From NCBI RefSeq assembly GCF_036373705.1, contig NC_089850.1, positions 30,072,733-30,136,732 on the forward strand: a stretch of 64,000 bases of DNA, written 5' to 3'. The first letter of the stretch is position 1. Every line of letters starts with the position of its first letter. This document shows positions 25,257-37,439 of the stretch, piece by piece. The notes under the pieces were generated by a model. The model saw nothing but the letters and a program-made list of their open reading frames with translations. It was not told the DNA's origin and made no database searches. A program made the translations under genes and the position numbers. This DNA comes from Amia ocellicauda. Lineage: Eukaryota > Chordata > Actinopteri > Amiiformes > Amiidae.

Positions 25257-27308
25257 GACTGTGTGTTTTGTTTTCTCATAAGAAAGCAAACAACAACTTT
25301 ATTGCTGGTCGGTACCCCCACACACACTAACACACACCCAGGCCGCAATGTTTGGTCGCTGGAGGTTGTCAGCAAGGTTTTATTTTCAGTTCAGTAGAGC
25401 TGAAAGAAGTCAGCTTCGTGTCTTGTTATGAAACAAGACGTCTCTGGCTCTTGTTTGAGGAGCAATGAGAAGTGATCGACGCAAGCTGGGCCAGCAGTAT
25501 CTGCGCCATGTCATCTCTGGAGGCAACCAGCAGTGAGGAAGTCAAAGCCCCCTTTGTGTCGCTTCTGCTGGCTGCGTGTTTGTTAATTATCCCGTCTGCG
25601 CTCATAGCCTCAGCTCTGGAGAGCCAACCAGCGCAGGGAGCGCACACCATACCAGCAACAGAGATTATCAAATGTAATACATAGACTAAGACAGACATAA
25701 ATCACCACCACTACCATAATGTATAGTAAAAATACATTGCAATGCAAAACCTTTACATAGAAAAAAATAGAATTAAAAAAAGATGATTAAGTTTAAAACG
25801 TAAAATAATGTATCTTATCTTTCCAACTACCTATCTAAATTGTATATTAATTGAATTAATATGATGATGATGATGATTGATTATAATAATAATAATAATA
25901 ATAATAATTAACGTGGGTATTATGATATGGGAAGAGGTTCTTTTCACTGGGAAGCACAGACACCTTCAATACTTTTCCTGTGAAACGCTCCAGCCCTAAA
26001 AGATTAGTAATCCGTTAAAAAGCCATTAATTTGTAGGGCGTTATTCTCTCTTTTTCCTCGTCTCCCTTGTACGATAAAGGCTATTTGGGAGCATCCACTT
26101 TAAGTGAATGCGCGTTTCTTCTCCCCAAATACCTTTATTATCCCCCAGCTTGATGAGTTTCTCTGGCACAGACCAGTTCTTAGGCGCAGAATGGCAATCC
26201 CTTGATCCTCATCAATTGTCATCCAGAGTTTGGGCCACTTTGACCGCCAGTAGTGGGGAAGTCAGAGCTAATCCTCTGAAGGAATCACGGGAAAAGAAAA
26301 GCAACAATAACCAAGTCAAGCGTAAAAAATGAAAGAGAAATCTCTATTATCACTCAGTACATTTCCCAGCTATGTACTGAAAAATCAGCTCGTTTGTCAT
26401 TCGAGTCAGACACCAGGAGAAGAATATGGGGTCGTGGTGGGTTGGTAGACTCACACGACGTAAAGAGCAATATTTCAGTGCAAAAAGACCTCGCATTTGC
26501 AAAATCCCCCTCACATCCCGACATAACCATTAAATACAGACTGACTTTATTTTGTATAGAAAGCAAAAAACAAGAAAAGAGGCACAGTTCTCTTATAAAA
26601 GAATGAGGTTTTCGGGGATTAGGGCTGGCCTAGGGGATGAAGAATAACTTCTGCATAACTTTACAGCTATTTTCTCTGCTCGCCTGTATGTGCCACGTTT
26701 ATGCTAAACCAGAAAGGTTTTAAGTTAACCCCTCAGGGGACATTCAAATAGCAGGCCCTGTACATTTTGGGAATAAGATTTCATATAATGTGAACAGGAG
26801 ATGGATATGTGGGGATTTTCCGATCTTGGTCCTTTGCTGGGGTCTAGAATTAAAGTCAACGACATATTTGTTCAAGTGACTAATGTACTGCAAACGTGAG
26901 GATTCATTTTCAGCATCTGGTTTATGGTTTACAGATAAAATAGACGTAAGTACAGCAGCACATGATCAATTTGATAAGATACTGACTTCATATGTATGAT
27001 GGTGATGATGATTGTTGTTGCTGTTATTGTTTGTCTTTCTTAAACATTGATTGATGGATTAAGTTTAGATTTTATATAATATATAATATAGACCTATATA
27101 ATGAAGTTCTCCCTTCAACAGGATATATATCCGTGTATCAAACCTGACTTATTGCTGAACTTGGAATGAGATAATTTGGCATTTTTATAAAAATATAAAA
27201 ATTACAATTATCGATGTATAGAAGTCAAGGATCCAGGGCGCATTCCTGGTTCCATAGTTTATAATTGCCGTTGACAAATAGACGAAGCCCTGCCAATTAA
27301 ACCGACAC

Positions 27309-27309
27309 A

Positions 27310-27370
<61 letters not shown>

Positions 27371-27371
27371 T
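27309..27371. repeat. (ATT)n microsatellite
   Basis: About 62 bases of perfect ATT units. Confidence 0.97.
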
Positions 27372-28514
27372 AGAGCAGCTGTCATAAAAATAAACACATA
27401 AGTGCATACAACAAGATTTCCATCTTGCATTTCAATATAGGCTACAGTTCACCCAACGCATCCCAATGTCATCTCCTCTTGGAATAATGTTGGGTTGCTT
27501 ATGTCAGATAATGTATTAGATGGCCATTACTTTATTAAATATAGCCTATACTGTCCTTTTCTCTTCAGGCGCATTACTCCTAAAGACATAGGAAGTTAAT
27601 CAATTAAAAAATCAATGTCTGGCTTTAGGAGAATCAGAGAAACCTAATATTCGCTTGTCATTATATTAATATAATCACTCCCTTCGGAACATTTTGAATT
27701 GTTATGCCCTTCCCTGGATTTACATTAAAGTGGGGTCTCTGCATCATCACTTCTCTTAAAGGGTGCTTGAATCGATGGAGACACTCCGCAATCCTAATTA
27801 GTGATTTTTGTCCTCTTGTTACTGGGCCCAGCATCTTATGCAAATGAACTCTTCAATGCTCCCACCATTACCATTGCAACGAAATTAACTGACTGTTATC
27901 TTTAATGATATGCTGAACTTCTCTTAACCTAGCTATCTTTTTATCTTGATTACTCTAATCAATAAAAAAATGATGTAGCTACATGCATTCAAAACTCGTG
28001 CCTTTCTAAAAAGCTGCCGACAAAAAAAAAAAAAAAAAATCCTGAAAGCCTTTTTTTCCATCTGATTATTTATTAGAATGGCCTTCAGATCACACTGAAG
28101 TATTTGCACATACAGGAACAAGCAGGTGAAAAGCAAGTTGGACAAGAGGCTTTTTAAAGACTTCAGTCACTTTTATCTTCCAATTTCCGGCTGGAATTGC
28201 GTTCAAAGTAACTGTGTTAAAATAAAACTGTTTGTAATTGTTATTAGACACGGAATTCAAAATAATCTTATGGATTTTTTCTATTATTAGCCTATTTTTC
28301 TGCGTAAAAATGATTTGAAAATGTGAATAACTTAATTAAAAAACAATACCTGCATATCTGAGCTTGGTTTTATGTTTTTATTAGGTGATAAACAGTGGAA
28401 TAAATACCCTATTTTTGGTTTGTTGTTTTTAATAGTGAAAAGGGTACAGGGATTTTTTTTTTCATACATGGGGTAAGTTTTTATCCTGTTATAAATGCTA
28501 TGAGTTTAGGATGT

Positions 28515-28516
<2 letters not shown>

Positions 28517-28558
<42 letters not shown>
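28517..28558. repeat. (AAT)n microsatellite
   Basis: About 42 bases of AAT units, complementary in sense to the ATT tracts at 27309, 29683 and 30059. Confidence 0.96.
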
Positions 28559-28559
<1 letters not shown>

Positions 28560-28776
28560 GTGCATACATTTAGAGTTTTCTGTAAATATATCAGTGTATA
28601 TTATTGTATTTGATTTACTGATTAATGTATTAATTAATTCAGTTTTAAAACATATGCTGTTTACTGCTACAATATCACAATCCATATTATGTAGTTATTC
28701 ATATGAATGTTGGTCGAAATTAATGTCTAATTAATATTATTTACTATATCAAATAAATTATATCATGTGTATATGT

Positions 28777-28780
<4 letters not shown>

Positions 28781-28841
<61 letters not shown>
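28781..28841. repeat. (TA)n microsatellite
   Basis: About 61 bases of alternating TA, self-complementary. Confidence 0.97.
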
Positions 28842-28844
<3 letters not shown>

Positions 28845-29682
28845 AACAATGGCTTACTGGAAGTGAATAATAGAAATAAAGAGGCTATTTCTTTGGAAGG
28901 CATCTGGGATTTTGGAAGTAACATAAATGCATAAATAGCCAAGATATTCACTTCAAACCCAGCGACTCAAATACATTCGAATAGACCTAAAGTAATGCAT
29001 TCAAGTCATTTTACTTTCCATTAGGCTTGATGACTGCTGGATTGCTGCGGACTGTAAGTTATCAAGAGCCACTAATTTCACATTAAAGACCATTGACTGC
29101 AATGGGTTGATTCAAGGGTTTTTGACAATTAACACAATCAGAATTTGAGCCCAGATCATTTACCTCGACTCTGTAATTATTTTACTCATACGCACATTTG
29201 AAAATTGCATGGTGTCAATGAGCAGTAAATATGAGAGGCAACTGACAGGGAAAAGTCCAGATCATTCCTCATACCCGCTGCTCTTCTGCACTCATTCCCG
29301 GGTTATTATCCAGAGGCTTTTCATTTTAAACCCAGTGCGGGACCATATGGCGTAATTGGTTTTATTCAAATGTTTTCATCCAGAACACAAAATGTCACAA
29401 GTCATAACTTGAGAAATCAGTTTAGATAAGCCTACGTTTCTCAAACTAACGTTGTATTGGCGTTGTAATATTGACTTTTTAAGCACGTGATTAATGGTTA
29501 ATATATTATTATTAGTCGATCCATTATGATCGGCTAATTGAAGGACATAGACATTCCCTATCGGTTAATCCTTCACCTCTGTGCACTTTTCTATATTAAT
29601 ATACTGTATCTATAGATAGGAAAATATATGAGTTGTTTTGTTTAGGCTAAAATAAAAAAATATTTAGCGTCTTCGTAGTCGT

Positions 29683-29683
29683 C

Positions 29684-29735
<52 letters not shown>
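29683..29735. repeat. (ATT)n microsatellite
   Basis: About 52 bases of perfect ATT units. Confidence 0.97.
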
Positions 29736-30058
29736 GAATCTTTAAATAGGATACTCGTGTAAATAGCTCGGATTGGAGACTCTTGTCACCATTTATTGGA
29801 GGGGTGTTTTTCTTAAATCCATGCATGATTGTAAAACAATGTAGCATTACTTGTGTGTCCTGAAGGGCTCTTTGCTGATGTTTTTCTGGCGGGAAATTTT
29901 GTACAGAAACTATACAGCTCCGAATCGTGGACAATTATCTGTGATTTGGGCCACAGATGGGAAGTTTGTTTATTTAGATGTTTTGTTTTTGTAATTTTCA
30001 ATGAAGTATCTGTTTGCTTGCAGCTTTGTTTCTTAATGAACTCTAAATTCATCAATCT

Positions 30059-30059
30059 A

Positions 30060-30119
<60 letters not shown>
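30059..30119. repeat. (ATT)n microsatellite
   Basis: About 60 bases of perfect ATT units, 320 bases from the previous ATT tract and in the same orientation. Confidence 0.97.
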
Positions 30120-30121
<2 letters not shown>

Positions 30122-33104
30122 TTTACAGACAATTATTTTTTCCCAAATGATTGTTATCACTTCTGTGTAATTTCTCAAGCACTGAGGACTTTTAAATGTA
30201 TTTATTTATGTGTTATTATTTCGCAGCGAGCCACACTATTTAGCTTCTGAATGGGTAGGTCTGGGATTAACTTAAATAAGTAACCTTTTCAAGTATATCA
30301 GAACACATCTAATGCATTGTATAATGCATTGTCCTGCCTAAGTAGGCCATTTCAGTTTTGTGTCAAATACCTACAAGAAAACAACTACATCAAACAATCA
30401 ATCAAACAAACAAACAAACAAACAAAACAAAAACAAAAACCAGAGTGTTTTAATACCACATTATATAATCTTCTCGCAGTATACTGAATTTGATAGAATT
30501 TTAATTAAGATTGTGAGATTCAACGTGTAAAGTTATGGATGAATATTCACACTGGTGTTGTCTTTTCGACAGCAAGTGTATCAATATTAAATTACACAGG
30601 AACTTTAGCCACATTATTGGAGGAAAATGTTGAACAATGGAGGATTCTAGCATAACCTATGATTGGCCCAAGTAAACATTATTGCAGGAGTCTATATGCT
30701 GAGACTTCTATAAATGTTTTTTGTTCATTAACATTCAGTTCAAACTCGTTCAATTCAAAGTGATACACAGACTTAATTTAACTTGAAATAAAAATACATT
30801 TAATTTACCCCTCAGTCTTCCCTTTATGTGTTAAGTCTGAAAGTTACCAGGGCAGTGAGATATACCAAAGGGTCTTCCCACCTGTGACAGTCATGTTGTT
30901 GACAGCTATAATGGGATGCTCAGGGTCTGTTTTAAGTTAAAGTCTACATTAATTATTCCTGGGTGATTAATGCTCAGAAGTCCTCAATTGATTACTCTGT
31001 AACTGTAAGTATTATGGCTGAAATAGATCTTATTTATTTGGTGATAAAGCTGTTGAATGTAAGAGCCTGTTCTTTAAAAAAAATGTTTTCCACTGCTGCT
31101 GCTATTACTACTACTACTAATAATAATAATTATTATTATTTAATTCCTTATCTCTTAATTTAATTGTTATTCTCTATTAAAAAGCAATCTTGTAGCTTGA
31201 TTTTAGTATTAACAAGACTGAGCTGTCAAGTAACTCGTATCTCTCAGCTTATAGTAATTTACTCACGATCTGCCAATGTTTGTGTCACCAAAATGAGTAT
31301 TGCATAGTGTGTGGAGATATATTGTCTTTAACTTTACCTTGTGCTAGACTAGTGGTTCTCAACCCTTGGGGTGAAGTACACGTGTATCTGCAGCTCTTTG
31401 CTCCAGCTGAGCTCTAAATTAATTCAAATGGAAAGTAAATTTGACTCAATTTGGAAATAAAATAGGAAATCTATAAATGACTATCAGCAGTTTCATGATT
31501 GGGGTCCAGGTAAGGGTTTTATTAAGTTACAAATAGCTCAGCTTGATCACAAACCAGCTGACATAGGTACTTCAGGAATCATGTTGAGAACTAGATAGTA
31601 CCACCATCTTTTCACTTTCCCTGAGTGGTTGAAGTTGACACTTTAAAAAAGAAACTGGTCAAACTTGGGGTTTTGTGACCAGTCTAACAGGCCAAATTGA
31701 TATCTTCAGTTCTGAAGAGATTTGGTTCCCCTTTCAGATAGTCATTTTGAAGGGTAATTAGTAACCAAGAGAACATTTTTAAATTCAAGGGCCCAACCAT
31801 TCACTAGACAGAAGCTTGATAGTGACTAATTTTACATTTAAACTCCTACATCTTTACACCACAAACTGTTTGTTTTTTATTGTCCAATATTACTTAACCT
31901 CTGTTTACTTTACTTCTGTTCTAGTTTTAGGTTTATTTTGCATTCTTTCAATATGTATGGGATGACACCACTTTCTCCTCCATGCAATAGGAAACCCCAG
32001 CCTTTGCAAATCTAATTCCGTGTGGTCCAAAGCTAGGTGCCCCACCTTTTTATATGAACAGTAGATTGGAGACTGTATGTTCACAAGAAAGATGGGGAAG
32101 TGTCATTGGAACAAAGCAAACGTACCTTCAGATCAGTAAGGCTATTAAACGAATGATATGATGAACACTTATTTTAAGTATGAATTGAAGTTTAAAAATT
32201 CTTTAGCTAAGTCTCCACTGAAATACTGAAGTACTTATATTTCTCTTTAGTGATAATAAAGGTAAGGGTAACTTATTATTGTTGTTGCTGTTATTGTAAT
32301 AATAATGATAATAATAATATGAATAATATGAATAATAATTATATGAACATACTAAAATTCTGTTGCTATGATGCTTAGTACTTTTTCACAATAAGTTGCC
32401 AGTGACCTGTCCATCTTTGTGGAGAAGCGTGTTTTGGCAAGTAAAATTATATAAACCTGATGGATGAAGGAGAATCAAAGACTTGCTCCATTTTGACTTC
32501 AGCTATTTACAGCAAGCAACAAAACAGTGATATCAATGAAAGAGAGATTGCTGGGATGTGGCGAATGACAACATTGGAGTCCAGCCAGAGAAGCTTCATG
32601 TAAAGGCTTTGCATCAATGAGTTTAAATGGACTGCTGAACTCTTCAGAGCTTTACAGTTTGGATAAGGGTGTTCTTATTCTGAGGCAGAAATGTAGGTTG
32701 TCTTTCAATGCTTTGCTTTCTGATGTTAAGTGATTAAAATGTATATGACTTTATCAGGTTATTAGCAAAAAATAAATCAACATGTAAATCAATGTCCTGG
32801 TAATTCCAGAAAAAATATACGTATCTCAAATTAACTGCAGTTAATGGATTGATTTATGATCTAAGTATTCCTATGATAGTACTATCCTGTAGGCATAAAA
32901 CATATATTCTCACTCTCCCAGAACTACATTTGTCACCAGGAAGGCAATGTTCTACATATCAGAAAATATTAGCTAAAAAATATATAGGGCTAAATATAAC
33001 CTGTAAACCTGTTATGAGATATGAGAATGCACTTCTTTTAGGTTTAATATTATTATTATTTCTGCATTTTCAATTACTATTTACATTTATGAAATTAACC
33101 CAGG

Positions 33105-33510
33105 CACTCCAGGGGTCCGTTCTTTGTAGGTGTATAAGTAGGTTAGCCAACTAAGTTTCAGGATAACCTGGAATAAACTCTGGATTTTCCGTTCTCCGAA
33201 GCGAGTTTGAAGTTCAGCCAGCTCTGGTACCAGGGCAACATGTCCAGCATCTCACCTGCTCCCTGGCAGGTTCACTTGAGGTCAGCTGGATAACAGTCTG
33301 AATGGGTTTAATTCTGCCCAATGACATGACAGCTGACCCCAACGATGACACGTCTTTCTAGCAGACAGATGTGGAGCAATGTTAATAAGGCAAGCTCTTC
33401 ATCAAGAAACAATTCTTACAGATTAAAGATGCTTTAAATCATACAGATGATTATTTTTTTTGAGCGTTACAGGTTTGGTCGGCAAGGGATGATATTTCTA
33501 GTTGATATAT
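33105..33510 (+). mobile_element. Harbinger-like element end (partial)
   Basis: Begins near GGGGTCCGTTCTTTGTAGG, which resembles a Harbinger-type terminal sequence, and contains GGATAACCTGGAATAAACTC and later GGTCGGCAAGG. A diverged copy of the same series of blocks occurs at about 34480-34810 in the same orientation (GGATAACTTGACAGAAG, then GGTCGGCAAGG). No transposase remains in this piece. The family name is an inference from the neighbouring transposase fragment. Confidence 0.4.
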
Positions 33511-33815
33511 TAGGACTGAAAATTACGGTGGCTTGTTGAGGACAAAAAAGAAAAGCGAGATACGGGGAGAATAAGCAAACTTCACAGAAGTTTAATGCAT
33601 TATGCAAATTTCAGTCCAGTGGGTAGCCTATACATCAACCAAGAAGTTATGTTGTAATGAAGTTTCAGGATCACTTTGATGTTTGTGTCTGTAAAGTTTA
33701 AGTCTCGCAAGTTGATGTCTAAGGTGGTGCGCACTTATGTGTAGTCCTTCAATTATTGAAAGGCGTAAAACAATTTCTGTCTGCATTTGCCTTGTTGAAA
33801 ATAAAACTGAACAGA

Positions 33816-34321
33816 CTTTTTTAAGGTGAAGAAGTGGAATGTTCTGCAATGGCCAAGTCAATCACCTGACCTGAATCCAATTGAGCAGCATTTCACTTGC
33901 TGAAGGCAAAACTGAAGGCAAAACACCCCAAGAACAAGCAGGAACTAAAGACAGCTGCTGTACAGGCCTGGCAGAGCATCACCAGGGAAGAAACCCAGCA
34001 TCTGCTGATGTCTATGGGTTCCAGACTTCAGGCAGTCATTGACTGCAAAGGATTTGCAACCAAGTATTGAAACTCACAATTTAATTCATGATCATGTTAG
34101 TTTGTCCAATTACTTTTGAGCCCCTAACATTGGGGGGACCACATATAAAAATGGGTGTAATTCCTACACCGTTCAAACAATTTGGATGTAACTACCCTCA
34201 AATTAAAGATGGAAGTCTACACTTAAAGCACATCTTGATTGTTTCCTTTCAAATCCATTGTGGCAGCGTACAGAAACAAAATGATGACAGTTGTGTCCAA
34301 ATATTTATGGACCTAACTGTA
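33816..34321 (+). mobile_element. Tc1/mariner transposon, 3' end remnant
   Basis: The plus strand reads [15 protein letters not shown], the C-terminal DDE motif of Tc1-type transposases, then LKAKHPKNKQELKTAAVQAW and a C-terminal ...DCKGFATKY stop near 34070. After about 250 bases it ends with a typical Tc1 terminal sequence (TCCAAATATTTATGGACCTA) at about 34319, followed by TA. The 5' two-thirds, including the first two catalytic aspartates and the left terminal repeat, is absent and there are frame breaks around 33890. Confidence 0.85.
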
Positions 34322-34479
34322 ACAATATTAACATTTTATATAATAAGTCAATTTGTACGTGTAACAAGCGCAGCTCAAAAAACAGTTTTCAACCCCTTCA
34401 GATTATTATTACATTTTACCACATCAAGCAAACTATTTGGACTCCATTCCTCGATCGTAGCTGTCTAACTGAGCATATA

Positions 34480-35420
34480 ACTTCCAGGATAACTTGACAG
34501 AAGTCTGTGTTGTTCCTCTAAGCAAGCTTAAGTCCAGCTGAGTTAGTTCCAGAGCAGCACATCCCAGTGCAGGGTGACTTTGAGTAGCTGGATCTGTGCA
34601 TGCAAGCTGGTGTTTCTACCTAATATAAGTCTTGACACACCCCTCTAAAATGGCATAACGCCCTTCCTTAGAGATCAAGGAGCAATTTTAATTAGATCAC
34701 CGTTTCGTAGGGAATGAGTACTGACAGATCGCCAAGATAATTTGCATAACTCACATTATCCTATCTGAATGCTATAGATTCGGTCGGCAAGGTATAATTT
34801 ACCTAATAAATCTGCTTGAGCTGTTCATTGCCCACAGCACCTGTGCAGCCGTGCTTTGACAGTAACACAGGCTATATGCAGGGCTGCGCTTTTTCTTGCA
34901 AGTGGCGAATTCATATACTCAATATCAGCAAAGCTGCTGCTATGAGGTTATATGCAGTTTAATAAATCCTATTGTTATAGTTAAACAGACTACATTATCA
35001 TCCAGAGATCCCCAACATCATTGATGTTGTGGACTGCAGTCAGATCCCCATCATGGCACCCTCAGGACCAAATGAGGCAGATTTTGTTCATAGGAAATCA
35101 TTTAACAGCAGTAATGTACAGGTGCTTATGACTTTATCATTTACGTTAAATTAAAAATGAGCTACAATTCAGCAACTGATGTAAATAATGCAACATTTTA
35201 ATGACAATTATACAATACCAGTGCTAGACAGTAGGGTATCAGACTTTGTATAATACTATACGTCATCCATGACTTGACCTCAGTTATTTCCATATGATCT
35301 GTGAATCCACCTGCCTCATTGCAAATATTGAAGCCAAGTGGCCGGGCTCCGTCTGAATATTCAGAAACTTTACATTGTGTTAAAGATTCGAGGAAGGTAT
35401 AGGAAATAATCTTATTTGTT
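34480..35420 (+). mobile_element. Harbinger (PIF) transposon remnant with transposase fragments
   Basis: The plus strand at 35020-35121 reads IDVVDCSQIPIMAPSGPNEA then DFVHRKSFNSSNVQ, the segment holding the first catalytic Asp of Harbinger transposases, and ends in a donor-like CAG|GTGCTT. At 35297-35400 it reads ICESTCLIANIEAKWPGSV, stop, IFRN, the segment around the second catalytic Asp; that Asp (usual WPGSVHDSRIF) has been lost with a short deletion and an in-frame stop. It is a pseudogene fragment. An inverted copy of 35090-35275 lies at 37440-37575. Confidence 0.8.
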
Positions 35421-35514
35421 AGAAATCATTGCTTAAATATTTGTTTTATGAAGTGATCTGACAGTGTTTATCTCATTGGTCACTAAGATGGGATAATTTC
35501 CAGTTAAGTGTTTT

Positions 35515-35607
35515 TTTTTGCCTTGCTACATCTCTGGATTTGGCAGCAGGAGCAGCAGTGTTGCATTTAGCTGGGAAAATGTATTTATATTCCTCAAAAC
35601 TTTCCAC
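35515..35607 (-). pseudogene. Harbinger-associated Myb/SANT-like exon fragment, left arm
   Basis: The minus strand reads EEYKYIFPAKCNTAAPAAKS, matching the plus-strand EKYKDIFAAKYNTDAAAKSK at 35664-35755. This is the start of the Myb/SANT-like DNA-binding protein that Harbinger elements carry beside their transposase. The two copies face each other head to head across a 56-base spacer. Confidence 0.6.
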
Positions 35608-35639
35608 AAGAAGGTCTCGCTCAGTCAGGCTGACAAAAG

Positions 35640-35780
35640 TTGCTCCCTATGTTGACGTCATCCGTGGAAAGGTTTGAGAAATATAAAGACATTTTCGCAG
35701 CTAAATACAACACTGATGCCGCTGCCAAGTCCAAAGAGGAAGCATGGCAAAAATTGCTTAATTTTAAATATATATTTTTT
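35640..35780 (+). pseudogene. Harbinger-associated Myb/SANT-like exon fragment, right arm
   Basis: Reads FEKYKDIFAAKYNTDAAAKS then KEEAWQKLLNF, an N-terminal piece of a Myb/SANT-like domain of the kind encoded by the second gene of Harbinger transposons. The frame soon runs into non-homologous AT-rich sequence, so it is a fragment or an exon missing its partners. It forms the right arm of an inverted repeat with 35515-35607. Confidence 0.6.
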
Positions 35781-35891
35781 ATTACACAGGCTATGTATTT
35801 ACCCCATTATAATAATGTAGCGACCTCACCTTTTTGAGGTCGGTGATTCAATAAAGAAAATTAAAACAAACATTTCAAACAAACTGAGACT

Positions 35892-36203
35892 TTATTTAAC
35901 CAAAACATGATGCTGGACAACGTGAGTCCTGCCTGCATGGGCAGGGGTCATGGCGAAACTGTGGTGAAACTCATGCAGCAGGGCCCACAACTGTTCAAAT
36001 TGCTCCTCCTGCAAGCCTTCTCGGTTTGCGGCCCACACCTGTCTCGTGACTGCAGTGGCAGTGGCCTGATCAGTAGGTGGGGGTCCCAGAGGGGGCATCG
36101 CGGGGGTGGCCTGGACCCTCTGGGTGTGCATCCCGGTGTGCTCGAGGTGTGGGCCCCCAGTCTGGAGAGGGAAGACCAGTCCGGCTAGCTGCAAAATATC
36201 CAA
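35892..36203 (-). pseudogene. pol fragment (protease end to pre-RT) of the Gypsy element
   Basis: Encodes DILQLAGLVFPLQTGG, a spacer rich in proline, then EEQFEQLWALLHEFHHSFAM and AGRTHVVQHHV, the segment that precedes reverse transcriptase in Gypsy pol. The reading frame ends inside the lower LTR piece, so a deletion joined pol to the LTR. Confidence 0.6.
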
Positions 36204-36526
36204 TCCCAGGATAAAGGGTTCTTGGATGGTGGCAATTGTTCCTCCAGGATTACCTCCACAAGCTTGGCCTGGTTAAGCGCAGCATCGAGTGTTAGGGGGG
36301 TGGCAAGGCAGACCTGATGGCGGACAGCGTTGGGGGTGAGGCTGTGGAGGAAGGTGTCTGTGGCTAGGCCACTAATATGTCCACTAATATCTGCAGTGCC
36401 TCCCCCTCCAATGCTGCCGAAAGCTGGGAGGCTTTTTGTTCCGGACTCCAGGAGATGGCCCAAGCCACCATTTCGAATTTGGCCTTGTAGGCCTCCTAGG
36501 AGGCCTTTCCGTCATAATGCCCTCCT

Positions 36527-37123
36527 TCAGCCCCTTTTCGGTGTGGTGCAGCCTGGGAAGGGGACTGTGGTGTAGGCCACGGTGCCGGGGTTTGAGCGGC
36601 GTCTCGTGCAGCCTGGGCCCGGGTAGTGCCTATGTCGAGCTTTATCTACCCCCCCAGCTAACACATATAAACATTGCTGTACAGTCTCGCTACTCAAAGT
36701 CTTGGTTTCTAACAGCAGTTGTATCAGCGCAAACTCAGGGAGGCTCAGCCCCTTGACCAGCTGTAAGGGCTGCATATCATCAGTCCATGCACTCTGTTCC
36801 GCCTCGCTCATAAAACACTCCCATGTGGGCTTACCGGCTGACACATCTTCCGCGTAGGCCACGTTGTTTTGCTGCTCATACTGCTGCCCAAGATGGCTGC
36901 TATTCTGGCCTTCCACTTCCGCTGGCAGCAACATGGACCTCCTGGCTGCACCTGTCTTTTCTTCCACACTTCCTGCTGAATCTCCTCTAATATCTTCCTT
37001 ACGCTCTCTCTCTCTGGGTGCCTCTTCGGTGTGGCTCCCAGTAGCTGCTCGTTCCTGGTCGATGGTGCGGCCATTCTTTTTTTCTCCCACACGTGTGGTT
37101 CGTATCTGTATTTCTGACACCAT
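36527..37123 (-). pseudogene. gag-like region of the Gypsy element
   Basis: Open frame of 198 codons starting just after the primer-binding-site-like sequence, rich in charged residues (GEKKNGRTIDQERAATGSHT). This is where gag begins in Gypsy elements. A second frame at 36185-36463 continues with a gag-C-terminus-like stretch (FLHSLTPNAVRHQVCLATPL), so a frameshift or deletion separates the parts. No zinc-knuckle motif was found. Confidence 0.55.
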
Positions 37124-37439
37124 ATGTAGCGATCTTGCCTTTTTGAGGTTGGTGAATCAATTAAGAAAAATAAAACAAAGATTTCAAACAAACTGAGGCT
37201 TTATTTAAGCAAACCAGGAGTTACCTCTACTTTCCCTCCATGCAGTTTCTTACATCACTAGCACATGGGTGTTCACTCTGTCCTGCTCCAACTACTACTC
37301 CTCGAGTACTCACCGCCCTCTAATCAGAGGCGATTCTAGGGTATGTGGGGGCCCCAGGCAAAATAATTCCTGACGGTGATGCTGGGGGTGGTGCGGCAGA
37401 GTTTTCTTCCGTGAGAGTGGGGGGCGGGGTTTTCCCATT

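Larger units (their letters stand above)
25253..33100. other. Gene-free intergenic DNA between NR2E1 and OSTM1 (part 2)
   Basis: No gene recognised. It is rich in ATT/AAT and AT microsatellites between 25870 and 30430. The stretch at about 28860-29420 is long, repeat-free and of balanced composition, and looks like candidate conserved non-coding DNA. Nothing else was identified up to the transposon cluster. Confidence 0.5.
35816..37212 (-). mobile_element. Ty3/Gypsy LTR retrotransposon, internally deleted
   Basis: Minus-strand element between two direct repeats of about 90 bp (35816-35905 and 37125-37212) that share an AATAAA signal and end ...CGCTACA on the minus strand, as an LTR 3' part does. 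Next to the upper repeat a primer-binding-site-like TGGTGTCAGAAA lies at 37122-37111. Reading on, there are gag-like frames, then EPFILGLDILQLAGLVF at the end of a protease-like region, then a pre-RT segment (LLHEFHHSFAMTPAHAGRTH) that stops at the lower repeat. Reverse transcriptase, RNase H and integrase are missing, and both LTRs appear incomplete. It sits inside the Harbinger remnant. Confidence 0.75.

Noticed and set aside
36330..36756. Plus-strand ORFs across the Gypsy element
   Set aside because: Opposite to the gag/pol-like frames on the minus strand; no similarity recognised.
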